From: CAZBQG01 sp964493945
Lineage (GTDB): Bacteria; Pseudomonadota; Alphaproteobacteria; Rhodospirillales; UBA2165
Direction of reading: 5' to 3'
Length of the DNA: 11,527 nucleotides
Assembly: GCA_964493945.1 (NCBI GenBank)
Contig: CAZBQG010000141.1
Coordinates: 1 to 11,527, forward strand
A program made the position numbers and the translations under genes. The notes under the pieces are model-generated. The model was given only the letters and a program-made list of their open reading frames with translations. It was not told the origin of the DNA and ran no database searches. Shown piece after piece: positions 1 through 6,008 of this stretch (positions are counted from its first letter, which is position 1; the number at the start of each line of letters is the position of its first letter).

Positions 1-46
1 CATATCAAGCCTAACGGGACCTTAACGAGTCAAACTTTCTGGGAAT

Positions 47-59
47 GGGTATAATACCC
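47..59. repeat. Perfect short palindrome GGGTAT-A-ATACCC
   Basis: A 13-base perfect inverted repeat 35 bases beyond the amidohydrolase stop codon. It could be the hairpin of a weak terminator for that gene, although no T-run follows on either strand. It also contains a TATAAT hexamer at 50-55, but I find no convincing -35 at 16-18 bases. The rest of 1-93 shows nothing else I can support. Confidence 0.3.
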
Positions 60-93
60 TGCCGCTTCGCTTTTGGGAGGTGGTGGGTTAGCT

Positions 94-1050
94 TTAGTCG
101 GCCACCGGTCCCAGACGGGGGAACAGAGCCAGGGCATTGTCCCATTCCATGAGTTGCCGGCTGGTCCCGTCGAAGCCCTTGAATTCATCGATTGCTCCGG
201 CTTCGGCCGTGATCCGGTCCTCCTTCATATAGGGAAAGTCGGTGCCGAAAAGGATGTGATCTTGTTCCGCGATCTTCCTCAGGGCGGCAAGCATCAGGGG
301 ATCGCCCGAGGTGGCGGTATCGAAATGCAGACGGCCCAAATAGGTATGGACCCCGGCGGGCATCGAGGCGACAAATTTGGGCAGTTTCCCGAAGACTGCC
401 ATGCGATGGGCGAGAAAAGGCACTGCGCCCCCGGAATGGGGAATGACGAAACGGATGTTCGGGCATTGCTCCAGAAGCCCACTGAAGATCAGATTGCCAA
501 CCATGCGGGTGGTCTCGAACATGAACTCCATCACAGTTGAGGGAATTTCCAGGGCCCGGGTTTCGCTTGGCGGCGGATAAGTGGGATGGACGAAGACCAC
601 GCTGCCCCGCCGGTCCAGCTCGGCGAACAAAGGCATCCAGTCCTCGTGACCGGCATAGATCCCATCCACATTGCTAAGCAGCCCTACGCCGTCCAGGCCC
701 AATTCGTCGAGCGCATATACGCATTCCGTCAAGGCCGCCTCCGGATCAGGCAGGGGCAGAATGGCCAGGCCGGCGAAGCGTCCGGGATGGGCTTGGATCA
801 GCTCGGCCAGATATTCGTTGCAACGCCGCGCCAGGCCGGTGGCCGCCTTTTGATCGCCGTAATAGACGCCTGGCGCCGAAAAGGAAAAAACCGAACCAGC
901 CACATCCATGCGCTCCATGAAGTCCAGCGCCATGCCGGGCGACCAGTCGGGAAAGCCGGCATAGCTGGTGCCCAGGAACGAGGCTTCCTCCAGCTTCTGG
1001 CGGAGAAAATCGGGCAGCGGGTGGTGATGGATGTCGATACGCTTTGTCAT
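94..1050 (-). CDS. Amidohydrolase family protein, ACMSD/amidohydrolase-2 type
   Basis: A 318-residue soluble TIM-barrel enzyme of the amidohydrolase-2 (ACMSD, gamma-resorcylate and carboxyvanillate decarboxylase) family. Visible metal and active-site motifs are the N-terminal HxH (His8 and His10 in IDIHHHP), His155 (FVHPTYPPP), His205 in IPHSGGAVPF and Asp271 in FGTDFPY, in the family order and spacing. The C-terminus (NALALFPRL) is also typical, so the gene looks complete at the usual family length. Members decarboxylate or hydrolyse aromatic or unsaturated carboxylic acids with a divalent metal; the substrate here cannot be assigned. The start ATG at 1050 has an AAGGA-type ribosome binding site about 10 bases upstream. 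No signal peptide is visible. The UbiD decarboxylase and CoA hydratase a few kilobases away fit an organic-acid breakdown setting. Family assignment is firm, reaction is not. Confidence 0.9.
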   Translation of the reverse strand: MTKRIDIHHHPLPDFLRQKLEEASFLGTSYAGFPDWSPGMALDFMERMDVAGSVFSFSAPGVYYGDQKAATGLARRCNEYLAELIQAHPGRFAGLAILPLPDPEAALTECVYALDELGLDGVGLLSNVDGIYAGHEDWMPLFAELDRRGSVVFVHPTYPPPSETRALEIPSTVMEFMFETTRMVGNLIFSGLLEQCPNIRFVIPHSGGAVPFLAHRMAVFGKLPKFVASMPAGVHTYLGRLHFDTATSGDPLMLAALRKIAEQDHILFGTDFPYMKEDRITAEAGAIDEFKGFDGTSRQLMEWDNALALFPRLGPVAD

Positions 1051-1105
1051 GGAGATATTTTCCTTGTCTATTTTAGCCTGCGGCGATGATGGCCCGCACC
1101 TTTGG

Positions 1106-1157
1106 TTAGGCCTCCTCGCCCTTTTCTTTCATCAGGGGCAGATATTTGATTTGACTA
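1106..1157 (-). pseudogene. Possible C-terminal tail of a gene cut by the IS5-type insertion
   Basis: Reading leftward from the insertion edge, one frame gives a short tail ending IKYLPLMKEKGEEA and a TAA stop at 1108-1106, 55 bases before the amidohydrolase start. Its charged composition looks like a real C-terminus, and the frame breaks exactly at the CTAG target-like sequence where the IS5-type end begins. I infer that the rest of an upstream same-strand gene was lost. The segment is too short to identify and could be chance. Confidence 0.3.
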
Positions 1158-1275
1158 GGTTCTGTACTCAATTACCGCCTGATTAACCAGCTTGTGATTC
1201 AAACACCGAAACAGTTGGAGTTTGAATCATGCGTTACGATCTTACGGATTTCGAATAGTCAGTGATAGAGCCTTT
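1155..1275 (+). mobile_element. IS5-family insertion sequence, left-end remnant
   Basis: Only the left end of an IS5-type element remains. CTAG at 1155-1158, a target sequence used by parts of this family, is followed by terminal sequence beginning GGTTCTGTACTC. Next comes a perfect 10-base inverted repeat, TGATTCAAAC at 1195-1204 and GTTTGAATCA at 1220-1229, whose right arm runs into the transposase start codon. The coding start matches the well-known IS5 transposase N-terminus (MRYDLTDFE). Similarity to the family is lost after about 1275, so the body and right end of the element are missing. The exact right edge is estimated. Confidence 0.7.
1229..1275 (+). pseudogene. IS5-family transposase, N-terminal fragment with amber codon
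   Basis: The reading frame starts MRYDLTDFE, the conserved beginning of many alphaproteobacterial IS5 transposases, then meets TAG at 1256-1258 where the family has a tryptophan codon (TGG). The next codons still read SVIEPL, again family-like, before similarity ends. The catalytic DDE domain is absent, so this is a dead remnant carrying a nonsense change and a large deletion. Confidence 0.7.
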
Positions 1276-1278
1276 GGA

Positions 1279-1482
1279 TTACCGAGAGGCCGCCCCGGCC
1301 CGAAACGAAAAGACGACCGGCTGGTGCATAAACAAGAGGAGTGAGATCATTTTCGATCTTTTTGCTGGCCCGGATTTGACGCTTTCTGACAGGCTGAGAT
1401 TGGGACCGGCCTGGACGGGGGCGGCCGACAGCAATACCAGCCCGCCAAGCGCAACGATCAGAAATCGGCGGAGAATTTTCAT
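1279..1482 (-). CDS. Small protein with signal peptide, probably truncated
   Basis: A 67-residue ORF starting at the ATG at 1482, chosen because an AGGAGA ribosome binding site lies 10 bases upstream. The N-terminus is a textbook Sec signal peptide: MKILRR, a hydrophobic stretch LIVALGGLVLLSA, and a signal peptidase I site after PVQA (about residue 25). The remaining 42 residues resemble no family I know. The ORF ends within a few bases of the IS5 remnant, so its original 3' end was probably lost or replaced. The alternative frame over 1262-1420 (containing LVYAPAGRLFVSGRGG) looks more protein-like than the tail in this frame, so a frameshift inside the gene is possible. Product: unknown exported protein or fragment. 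Confidence 0.45.
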   Translation of the reverse strand: MKILRRFLIVALGGLVLLSAAPVQAGPNLSLSESVKSGPAKRSKMISLLLFMHQPVVFSFRAGAASR

Positions 1483-1540
1483 TTTCAAACATTCTCCTAA
1501 TCGAAAATCCGCGCCAGTCTGGCCACTAAGCAAGGTAGAA

Positions 1541-1565
1541 TCCAGCGGGTTCATGGCCCGCTGGA
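1541..1565 (-). terminator. Hairpin downstream of the peroxiredoxin gene
   Basis: A perfect 9-bp stem (TCCAGCGGG with CCCGCTGGA) and 7-base loop begins 23 bases after the peroxiredoxin stop codon. On the minus strand it is followed by TTCTACCTTGCTT, only moderately T-rich. It probably marks the 3' end of the peroxiredoxin transcript and separates it from the small signal-peptide ORF, but it is not a perfect intrinsic terminator. Confidence 0.5.
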
Positions 1566-1588
1566 GTAACTATTGCGTGAGGAGCGGC

Positions 1589-2041
1589 CTAGCCCATACT
1601 GTCCAGATCGGCCAAAACCTCCGCTGGATGGTCGGCCGGTTTGACCTTGTCATAGGCCTTGACCACCTTGCCATCGGGACCCATGAGCACGGATTTGCGC
1701 GGGCTCCTGGGGCTGTCCGCTTCCGACACGCCGAAGGCCTGGGACACGGCCCCGTCCTCGTCGCTCAGCAGATCATAGGGAAAGGAAAATTTGTCGCGGA
1801 ATTTGCCGTTCTTGGCCGGAGCGTCATAGCTGAGCCCAACAATGGCGGCGTTGCGGTCTTCAAAATCCTGGGCTCGATCACGGAGCCCATTAGCTTCAAT
1901 GGTTCAACCAGGCGTATCAGCCTTGGGATACCACCAAAGCAACACATAACGCCCGGCGAAATCCGCCTTGGAAACCTTATTGCCATCCTGATTGGGAAGG
2001 CTGAAATCAGGCGCTTCGGCGCCCACCTCGATCACTGCCAT
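1589..2041 (-). CDS. Selenocysteine-containing peroxiredoxin, BCP/PrxQ type (in-frame TGA = Sec46)
   Basis: A 150-residue thiol-specific peroxidase of the AhpC-TSA/BCP-PrxQ class, which would reduce hydrogen peroxide and organic hydroperoxides in the cytoplasm. The frame is complete apart from one TGA at 1906-1904. It begins MAVIEVGAEAPDFSLP, the usual BCP start, and then LLWWYPKADTPG is followed by the TGA and TIEANGLRD. The TGA therefore sits at the peroxidatic cysteine of the universal Prx motif PxxxTxxC (Pro39, Thr43, position 46). The active-site Arg (Arg115, RKSVLMGPDGKV) and the C-terminus are intact, with no frameshift or other stop, so the downstream half looks under selection. The protein has no cysteine at all; the usual BCP resolving position (residue 51 here, five after Sec) is Asn, so recycling would need an external thiol. 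A SECIS-like hairpin follows the TGA. AAGGGG lies about 8 bases before the ATG. The alternative is a nonsense pseudogene, which I think less likely. Confidence 0.82.
1869..1889 (-). promoter_or_regulatory. Bacterial SECIS-like hairpin after the UGA codon
   Basis: In the mRNA, 14 bases after the UGA, UGGGCUC pairs perfectly with GAGCCCA (7 bp) around a 7-base loop, CGUGAUC. The loop starts 22 bases after the UGA. It has G at its second position followed by U, matching the GU that SelB contacts in the E. coli fdhF element. Small loop, early loop G and this distance all fit the general bacterial SECIS description. I do not see the bulged U of the E. coli element, but SECIS elements vary between species. 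The hairpin is inside coding sequence (codons for NGLRDRAQ). Confidence 0.72.
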
Positions 2042-2073
2042 CTCTATAACCCCTTATAAATTGAATAGAACCC

Positions 2074-2103
2074 TTATTTGAGATGCTGTGTGGGGATTTT
2101 CAA
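2074..2103 (-). promoter_or_regulatory. Weak candidate promoter for the peroxiredoxin gene
   Basis: The 87-base gap upstream of the peroxiredoxin start contains TTGAAA (2103-2098) and, 17-18 bases on, CAAATA/AAATAA (2080-2074), a poor sigma-70-like pair. Downstream of it the leader is AT-rich with an AAGGGG ribosome binding site. Read-through from the MFS gene upstream is equally possible because I see no terminator between them. Confidence 0.25.
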
Positions 2104-2128
2104 GGCAAATCCTCCCTCCCCTACCCCG

Positions 2129-3358
2129 TCAAGCCGATTGGGCCCGGATCATGCGCCGCCCAACCGCGGTGGAGGCCAGGGCGAAGCCGATGGCGACGAG
2201 CATCATGATTGCCGCGCCAATGAAAATACCCTGGGGCATGCCCATATCCATCAGCGTCGCATAGATGGCGGGGCCGATGGTGCCGCCCAATCCAAACGCA
2301 GATGAGACGAAACCAAATGCCTTGCCCGTGGCGCCCGCCGGCGTGATGGATTTGACCATGATGTCGCGCGCCGGCATGACCACGCCGACCATGAAGCCGG
2401 TGAAAAACAGCGCCGCCGCCACCGAGATAAAGTTCAGCACCCCGAAGGCGATGAGGCATAAAAGAGCAGCCGCAATGACATAGGCGCCGCTGGCGACGAT
2501 ATCCAGCCGGCCCATGCGGTCGGCGACGATGCCCCCCGACAGCACACCGATGGTGATCCCCCACATATAGGCGGCCAGAGCCCCATTGGCTAAAATGAGA
2601 TCGACGGGGAAAATGGCGATGATCGCCGAATTGCCGAAACTCTGGATGGCGTTTTGCGACAGGGTGGAGGTCAGATAGAATAAAAACATGAGAAGGATGG
2701 CGGGATGGGTGAGAAAGCTGAGCACTCCGGTCGGCGCCTTCAGCGAATCCTCGGCCGGATTGTAGGCCACACCTTTGTAGAGCCTCTGGGTGAGGAACAG
2801 GATGGCCGCGAAAACCAGACCGGTGGCGCCAATGATGTGGAATGCCGTTCGCCAATCCCAATGGGCCAGGAGGAAGCTCATGGCGATGGGCGCCATGGCA
2901 AAACCCAGAAATCCGGTCGTCGTGTGGATGGCATAACAGCGGCCCAGCCATTGGGGCCGTACCTTGGCCGTGATGATGGTGTAATCCGCCGGATGGAACA
3001 CGCTGTCCGCCGTACCGTTGATCAAGGTGATCGCCACCATGACCCAAATGCTGGGCGCCAGCCCGAAGGAGAAAATCCCCAGCGAAACCACGGTGAGCCC
3101 GCCGATGATGAAAGGTGTGGCGCCATAGCGGTCCGATCCCACCCCCATTGGATATTGCCAGACGAACGACGAGATGGCGTAGCCCATGACGATGGCCCCG
3201 ACGGCCAGATTGGATACACCGAAATCCTCGCGGATCATGGGCAGGGCCGAAGGAATGGAGAGCACGAAAAAATGGCTGAAAAAATGGGCGATGGAAACCA
3301 ATGCCACGGTCCAGATTTCGCGCTGTCTTTGCCTCTTATCGTCGCTCACATCGCTCAT
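2129..3358 (-). CDS. MFS transporter, fosmidomycin-resistance (Fsr)-like
   Basis: A 409-residue inner-membrane carrier with about 12 hydrophobic segments in two halves. Family features are HFFSHFFVLSIPSALP in the first helix, the loop 2-3 motif region with GVGSDRYG (MFS motif A-like), and NGTADSVFHPADYTI in helix 4-5, the region where Fsr-type carriers have a conserved HP. A proton-driven importer or exporter of a small organic compound is expected; the substrate is not readable. The ATG overlaps the stop codon of the upstream hydratase gene as ATGA, so the two are very probably co-transcribed and translationally coupled, suggesting the carrier handles a compound metabolised by that enzyme. 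The peroxiredoxin follows 87 bases downstream on the same strand. The gene appears intact. Confidence 0.85.
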   Translation of the reverse strand: MSDVSDDKRQRQREIWTVALVSIAHFFSHFFVLSIPSALPMIREDFGVSNLAVGAIVMGYAISSFVWQYPMGVGSDRYGATPFIIGGLTVVSLGIFSFGLAPSIWVMVAITLINGTADSVFHPADYTIITAKVRPQWLGRCYAIHTTTGFLGFAMAPIAMSFLLAHWDWRTAFHIIGATGLVFAAILFLTQRLYKGVAYNPAEDSLKAPTGVLSFLTHPAILLMFLFYLTSTLSQNAIQSFGNSAIIAIFPVDLILANGALAAYMWGITIGVLSGGIVADRMGRLDIVASGAYVIAAALLCLIAFGVLNFISVAAALFFTGFMVGVVMPARDIMVKSITPAGATGKAFGFVSSAFGLGGTIGPAIYATLMDMGMPQGIFIGAAIMMLVAIGFALASTAVGRRMIRAQSA

Positions 3359-4202
3359 CCGCCCAACTTCGCCTTCGCCGTCACCGCCAGATCGCCCTCA
3401 TAGTCAGTGGACCAAAGCGCCACATCCGCATCATTTACTTTGGCGGAAATGGAATAAGGGCCGAGATCGATCACCGGTTTTTCCGAACGGTGCGAGAAAT
3501 AAGACAAGGGGCGATCAGGTGTTTCGGCACGGCAAAGCTCCATCATCAGGAAAGTCACCAGGGTAACCGGCACCACCAATCCCGCAAAGCCTTCCTTTTG
3601 GGTGGTGAAATCCCGGTCATAATGAATGCGGTGGCTGTTATGGCGCACGGCCAACATGCGGAAAATCTGTACAGGGTTGGATTCGAAAGCCCGGCTCCAA
3701 TCGGCACTATCCGGGATTTCGGGGGCCGGCCACATCTGGCCCGGGCCATTTTCCGCATGGCTCAGGAAATCCCGCTCCTCGACGACCGACAGGCCGCGGG
3801 GCGAACTGATGGAATCACGCACCTTGATGACCACGTTGGGGCCGGCACCATGATCGCCGATTTCCACATCGACGATCTCGGTTTCGCGGGTGATGTCATC
3901 GCCGACGCGCAAGGGGTCCTTGAAGTCCGCGCGGATGCCGATGATCCGGCGCCGGGCAAAGGTACGCTTGGGGCCGGGCCGCCGCCATCGGGCTGGCCGT
4001 CTTCGCGCAACCGGTCCAGCGGCGCCAGGCCCGGAAAAAAGACCGCGTGCCAGCCGGGCGGGATCGCATCGCCCTTCTTGCGGGCCGGATGATCCACCCC
4101 CAGAGCGCCCGCCAGCCGGCCTACCTGAGACGCAGTCACCACATCTTCGTCCGTGCCCTTTTGGCCGATATGTTTTTTCAGATCTTTCAGATAATCCGCC
4201 AT
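3355..4202 (-). pseudogene. HTD2/mesaconyl-C4-CoA hydratase-like hotdog dehydratase, single-base frameshift
   Basis: The frame opens at ATG 4202 (MADYLKDLKKHIGQ) and reads through GWHAVFFP and GGPAPSVPLP, the N-terminal FAS1-like dehydratase domain. It then continues one frame over as RRRIIGIRADFKDPLRVGD to the stop at 3355. Adding one C to the CCC run (GGG at 3954-3956 on the + strand) restores VPLPRRR, the family sequence, and gives a 282-residue protein, the normal length. The second half carries the hotdog active-site region HNSHRIHYD (about residues 188-196) and EGFAGLVVP. Relatives hydrate mesaconyl- or 3-methylfumaryl-CoA, or dehydrate beta-hydroxyacyl thioesters. Either the gene is a recent pseudogene or a base was lost from the run during sequencing; everything else is intact and the ATGA junction with the MFS gene is preserved. 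The start has only a modest GGGAAG ribosome binding site. Confidence 0.8.
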
Positions 4203-4305
4203 GTTCAACTTCCCGCAGCATCCGTTGAAGAACGATTCTAGATGATCGGGCCGAATTAATCTTCTAGAATTAACGAAACATCCGCGCCAATCAGGGAGAG
4301 CCCAA
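4203..4305. promoter_or_regulatory. Divergent promoter/operator between hydratase and UbiD genes
   Basis: An AT-rich 103-base region between two outward-facing genes. It holds two copies of TTCTAGA (4236-4242 and 4262-4268), the second within the perfect palindrome TTCTAGAA (4262-4269), and a direct repeat GAATTAA (4253-4259 and 4267-4273). TAGAAT, one mismatch from the -10 consensus, occurs on the + strand at 4265-4270 and on the minus strand at 4240-4235, so each gene has a candidate outward -10; neither has a good -35. This looks like a shared operator for a regulator encoded elsewhere. The UbiD ribosome binding site is AGGGAG just before 4306. Confidence 0.45.
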
Positions 4306-5916
4306 ATGGACAGCAAGGTCAAGAGGAAGACCGAATTCGATTTCGATAAATTCCGCCTGCGCAATTTCGTCGACCGCCTGATCGAACTGGACGAGGTGGA
4401 AATCCATGACGAACAGGTGGCGCTCCGCGATATGAGCGCCATGATCGAGGCGACCGACAAGGCCGTCTTGTTCAGGAAAGCAGGCCCCGAACAATCGGAA
4501 GTGATAGCCAAATCCAATGGCGGGCGCAAACGGATCGCGGCTGCCTTCGAGACCGAGCCTGGAAATGTCCCCGAAGCCTATGCGGCGCGTGTGAGCAGTC
4601 CCCGGAAGGCCATTGAGATTTCCACTGACGAGGCGCCGGTCCATCAGGTCAAGCTGACCGGGGATGATGTGGATTTGACCCGCCTGCCCTTCCATCCCCA
4701 GCATGCTTTCGATGGAAGCTGTTATATGTCGTGCGGCATCGATTTCGTCATCGATCCGGCCACCGGCACCGTCAATGTGGGCAGCCGGCGGCTTTCGCTT
4801 CGCAACCGTACCCAGACGGGAACCAATATCACCGCACCATCTGATCTGAAACGCATCTATCAGGCTTGCGTGGCGATGGACGAGAAGCTTCCCATCAGTT
4901 TTGCCGCCGGCTCCCACCCTCTGGATTTTCTGGCCGCCAGCACCCGCCAGCCCGGCGATCAAATGGATCTGATGGCCACCTATCGGGGCGCCGACATGCC
5001 CATGGTTAAAAGCCTGACCAATGACATCATGGTACCGGCCGATGTGGAAATGGTCATAGAAGGCTATCTGGATGAGCGGGGCTATGTGGAGCCCGAAGGG
5101 CCCTTCGGTGAATATATGGGCTATTACGGCGCGATCCACATGGATCCCGTGTTCACCTGCACGGCCATCACCATGCGCCGGGACGTGCTGCATCAGACCC
5201 TGATGCATGGATCGGCCTTCCACCTGCATCAAACGGATGGGGGCAATCTGAACACCACGCACACCGAGGCGGCGGTCTGGAAAATCCTCAAGCAAACCGT
5301 CCGCGAGCCGGTGGGCGTCCATATGCTCCCGACGGCGGGCGGCTCCAACGGGCTCCGCATTTCTCTCCGCCAGCGTACCCCGGGTGAGGCCCGCGCCGCC
5401 ATCGCGGCGCTTTTTGGTGGCATCATGCGCCTCAAACATATCTGGGTATATGACGAGGATATCGATATTTCCGATGACCGTCAGGTGGATTGGGCCATGG
5501 GCACCCGCTTCCAGGCCGATGAGGATCTGGAGATCTATACGGGGCTTATGGGCATGCCCATGGACCCGTCGCTCAAAGGCCGCCGGTTGGGGGCCAAGGT
5601 GGGCTTCGATTGTACGCGGGAACTGGGCCGAGACGGCCAGATCACGGCAACCCGCTGTGCGGCCAGAACTTTCGATGGGCCGGCCCGTTTTCAGACCGTG
5701 GAACAGGCCCTGGTGGCCGGTCCACTATACTATCCCGATCTGGTCGAGGCCATCGGCAGCGACGACGGACGCGAGGTGGCCTGCGCCCTGGATGATTTAC
5801 GCCAGGCCGGCCGCCTGGGCCGCGACCGGGACGGGCGTTACCATTTGGCTGAAGCGGAGAAGGGAATGACCGGCATCGTCGGCGAGCTTTATCACGATCC
5901 CAATGATGGGACCTGA
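4306..5916 (+). CDS. UbiD-family prenyl-FMN-dependent (de)carboxylase
   Basis: A 536-residue cytoplasmic enzyme of the UbiD/Fdc/aromatic-acid decarboxylase family, which uses prenylated FMN made by a UbiX enzyme (not in this window) to remove or add CO2 on unsaturated or aromatic acids. Signature residues are visible: Asn157 and Arg162 in NVGSRRLSLR, spaced as the cofactor/metal Asn and catalytic Arg of fungal Fdc1, and EPEGPFGEYMGYYG with Glu264 and Glu269, the conserved Glu-x4-Glu pair. VDWAMGTRFQADED near 394-407 is the usual late motif. The last 75 residues (about 462-536) are an extra segment resembling a winged helix, ending in DLRQAGRLGRDRDGRYHL. The gene is divergent from the hydratase-MFS pair across a shared control region, which suggests one pathway. 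Start ATG 4306 has AGGGAG upstream. Family is certain; substrate is unknown. Confidence 0.9.
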   Translation: MDSKVKRKTEFDFDKFRLRNFVDRLIELDEVEIHDEQVALRDMSAMIEATDKAVLFRKAGPEQSEVIAKSNGGRKRIAAAFETEPGNVPEAYAARVSSPRKAIEISTDEAPVHQVKLTGDDVDLTRLPFHPQHAFDGSCYMSCGIDFVIDPATGTVNVGSRRLSLRNRTQTGTNITAPSDLKRIYQACVAMDEKLPISFAAGSHPLDFLAASTRQPGDQMDLMATYRGADMPMVKSLTNDIMVPADVEMVIEGYLDERGYVEPEGPFGEYMGYYGAIHMDPVFTCTAITMRRDVLHQTLMHGSAFHLHQTDGGNLNTTHTEAAVWKILKQTVREPVGVHMLPTAGGSNGLRISLRQRTPGEARAAIAALFGGIMRLKHIWVYDEDIDISDDRQVDWAMGTRFQADEDLEIYTGLMGMPMDPSLKGRRLGAKVGFDCTRELGRDGQITATRCAARTFDGPARFQTVEQALVAGPLYYPDLVEAIGSDDGREVACALDDLRQAGRLGRDRDGRYHLAEAEKGMTGIVGELYHDPNDGT

Positions 5917-5926
5917 ACCAGGACCG

Positions 5927-5946
5927 GCCGATAGCGGTTTATCGGC
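5927..5946 (+). terminator. Hairpin after the UbiD gene
   Basis: A 7-bp perfect stem (GCCGATA with TATCGGC, 6-base loop) begins 11 bases after the UbiD stop codon. It lacks a following T-run, so it may be a transcript-end or stability hairpin rather than a strong intrinsic terminator. Confidence 0.4.
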
Positions 5947-6008
5947 AGGCTGAAATGTGCTAACTTTTCCGGTTTCGAGGGCAGCCCCAATCCGGGGGCG
6001 CCATTGGA

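Noticed and set aside
50..55. TATAAT as a promoter -10 element
   Set aside because: No -35-like hexamer at 16-18 bases, no gene starts downstream on the plus strand, and it is the centre of a palindrome that better explains it.
1256..1258. TAG in the IS5 transposase start as pyrrolysine or other recoding
   Set aside because: The codon replaces a conserved tryptophan and the frame loses family similarity a few codons later, so this is ordinary decay.
1904..1906. TGA read as tryptophan (alternative genetic code)
   Set aside because: Other genes in the window end at TGA at proper family lengths (UbiD, the Fsr-like MFS, DsbA-like), so TGA is a stop here, and the position calls for cysteine, not tryptophan.
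1262..2059. Long plus-strand ORF of 265 codons covering the peroxiredoxin region
   Set aside because: It is antisense to a recognisable peroxiredoxin and the signal-peptide ORF, shows no family features and has no ribosome binding site. It exists only because of high GC.
2121..3047. Minus-strand ORF of 308 codons inside the MFS gene
   Set aside because: Alternate frame of the transporter, rich in His, Arg and Gly with no motif; the overlapping frame has clear membrane helices.
3950..3960. Programmed ribosomal frameshift in the hydratase gene
   Set aside because: No classical slippery heptamer and no stimulatory structure that I can identify; family members use one continuous frame. An indel or sequencing error is simpler.
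4291..5439. Minus-strand ORF of 382 codons opposite the UbiD gene
   Set aside because: Shadow of UbiD codon bias; composition is low-complexity and His/Gly/Arg-rich, and it conflicts with an unmistakable enzyme on the other strand.
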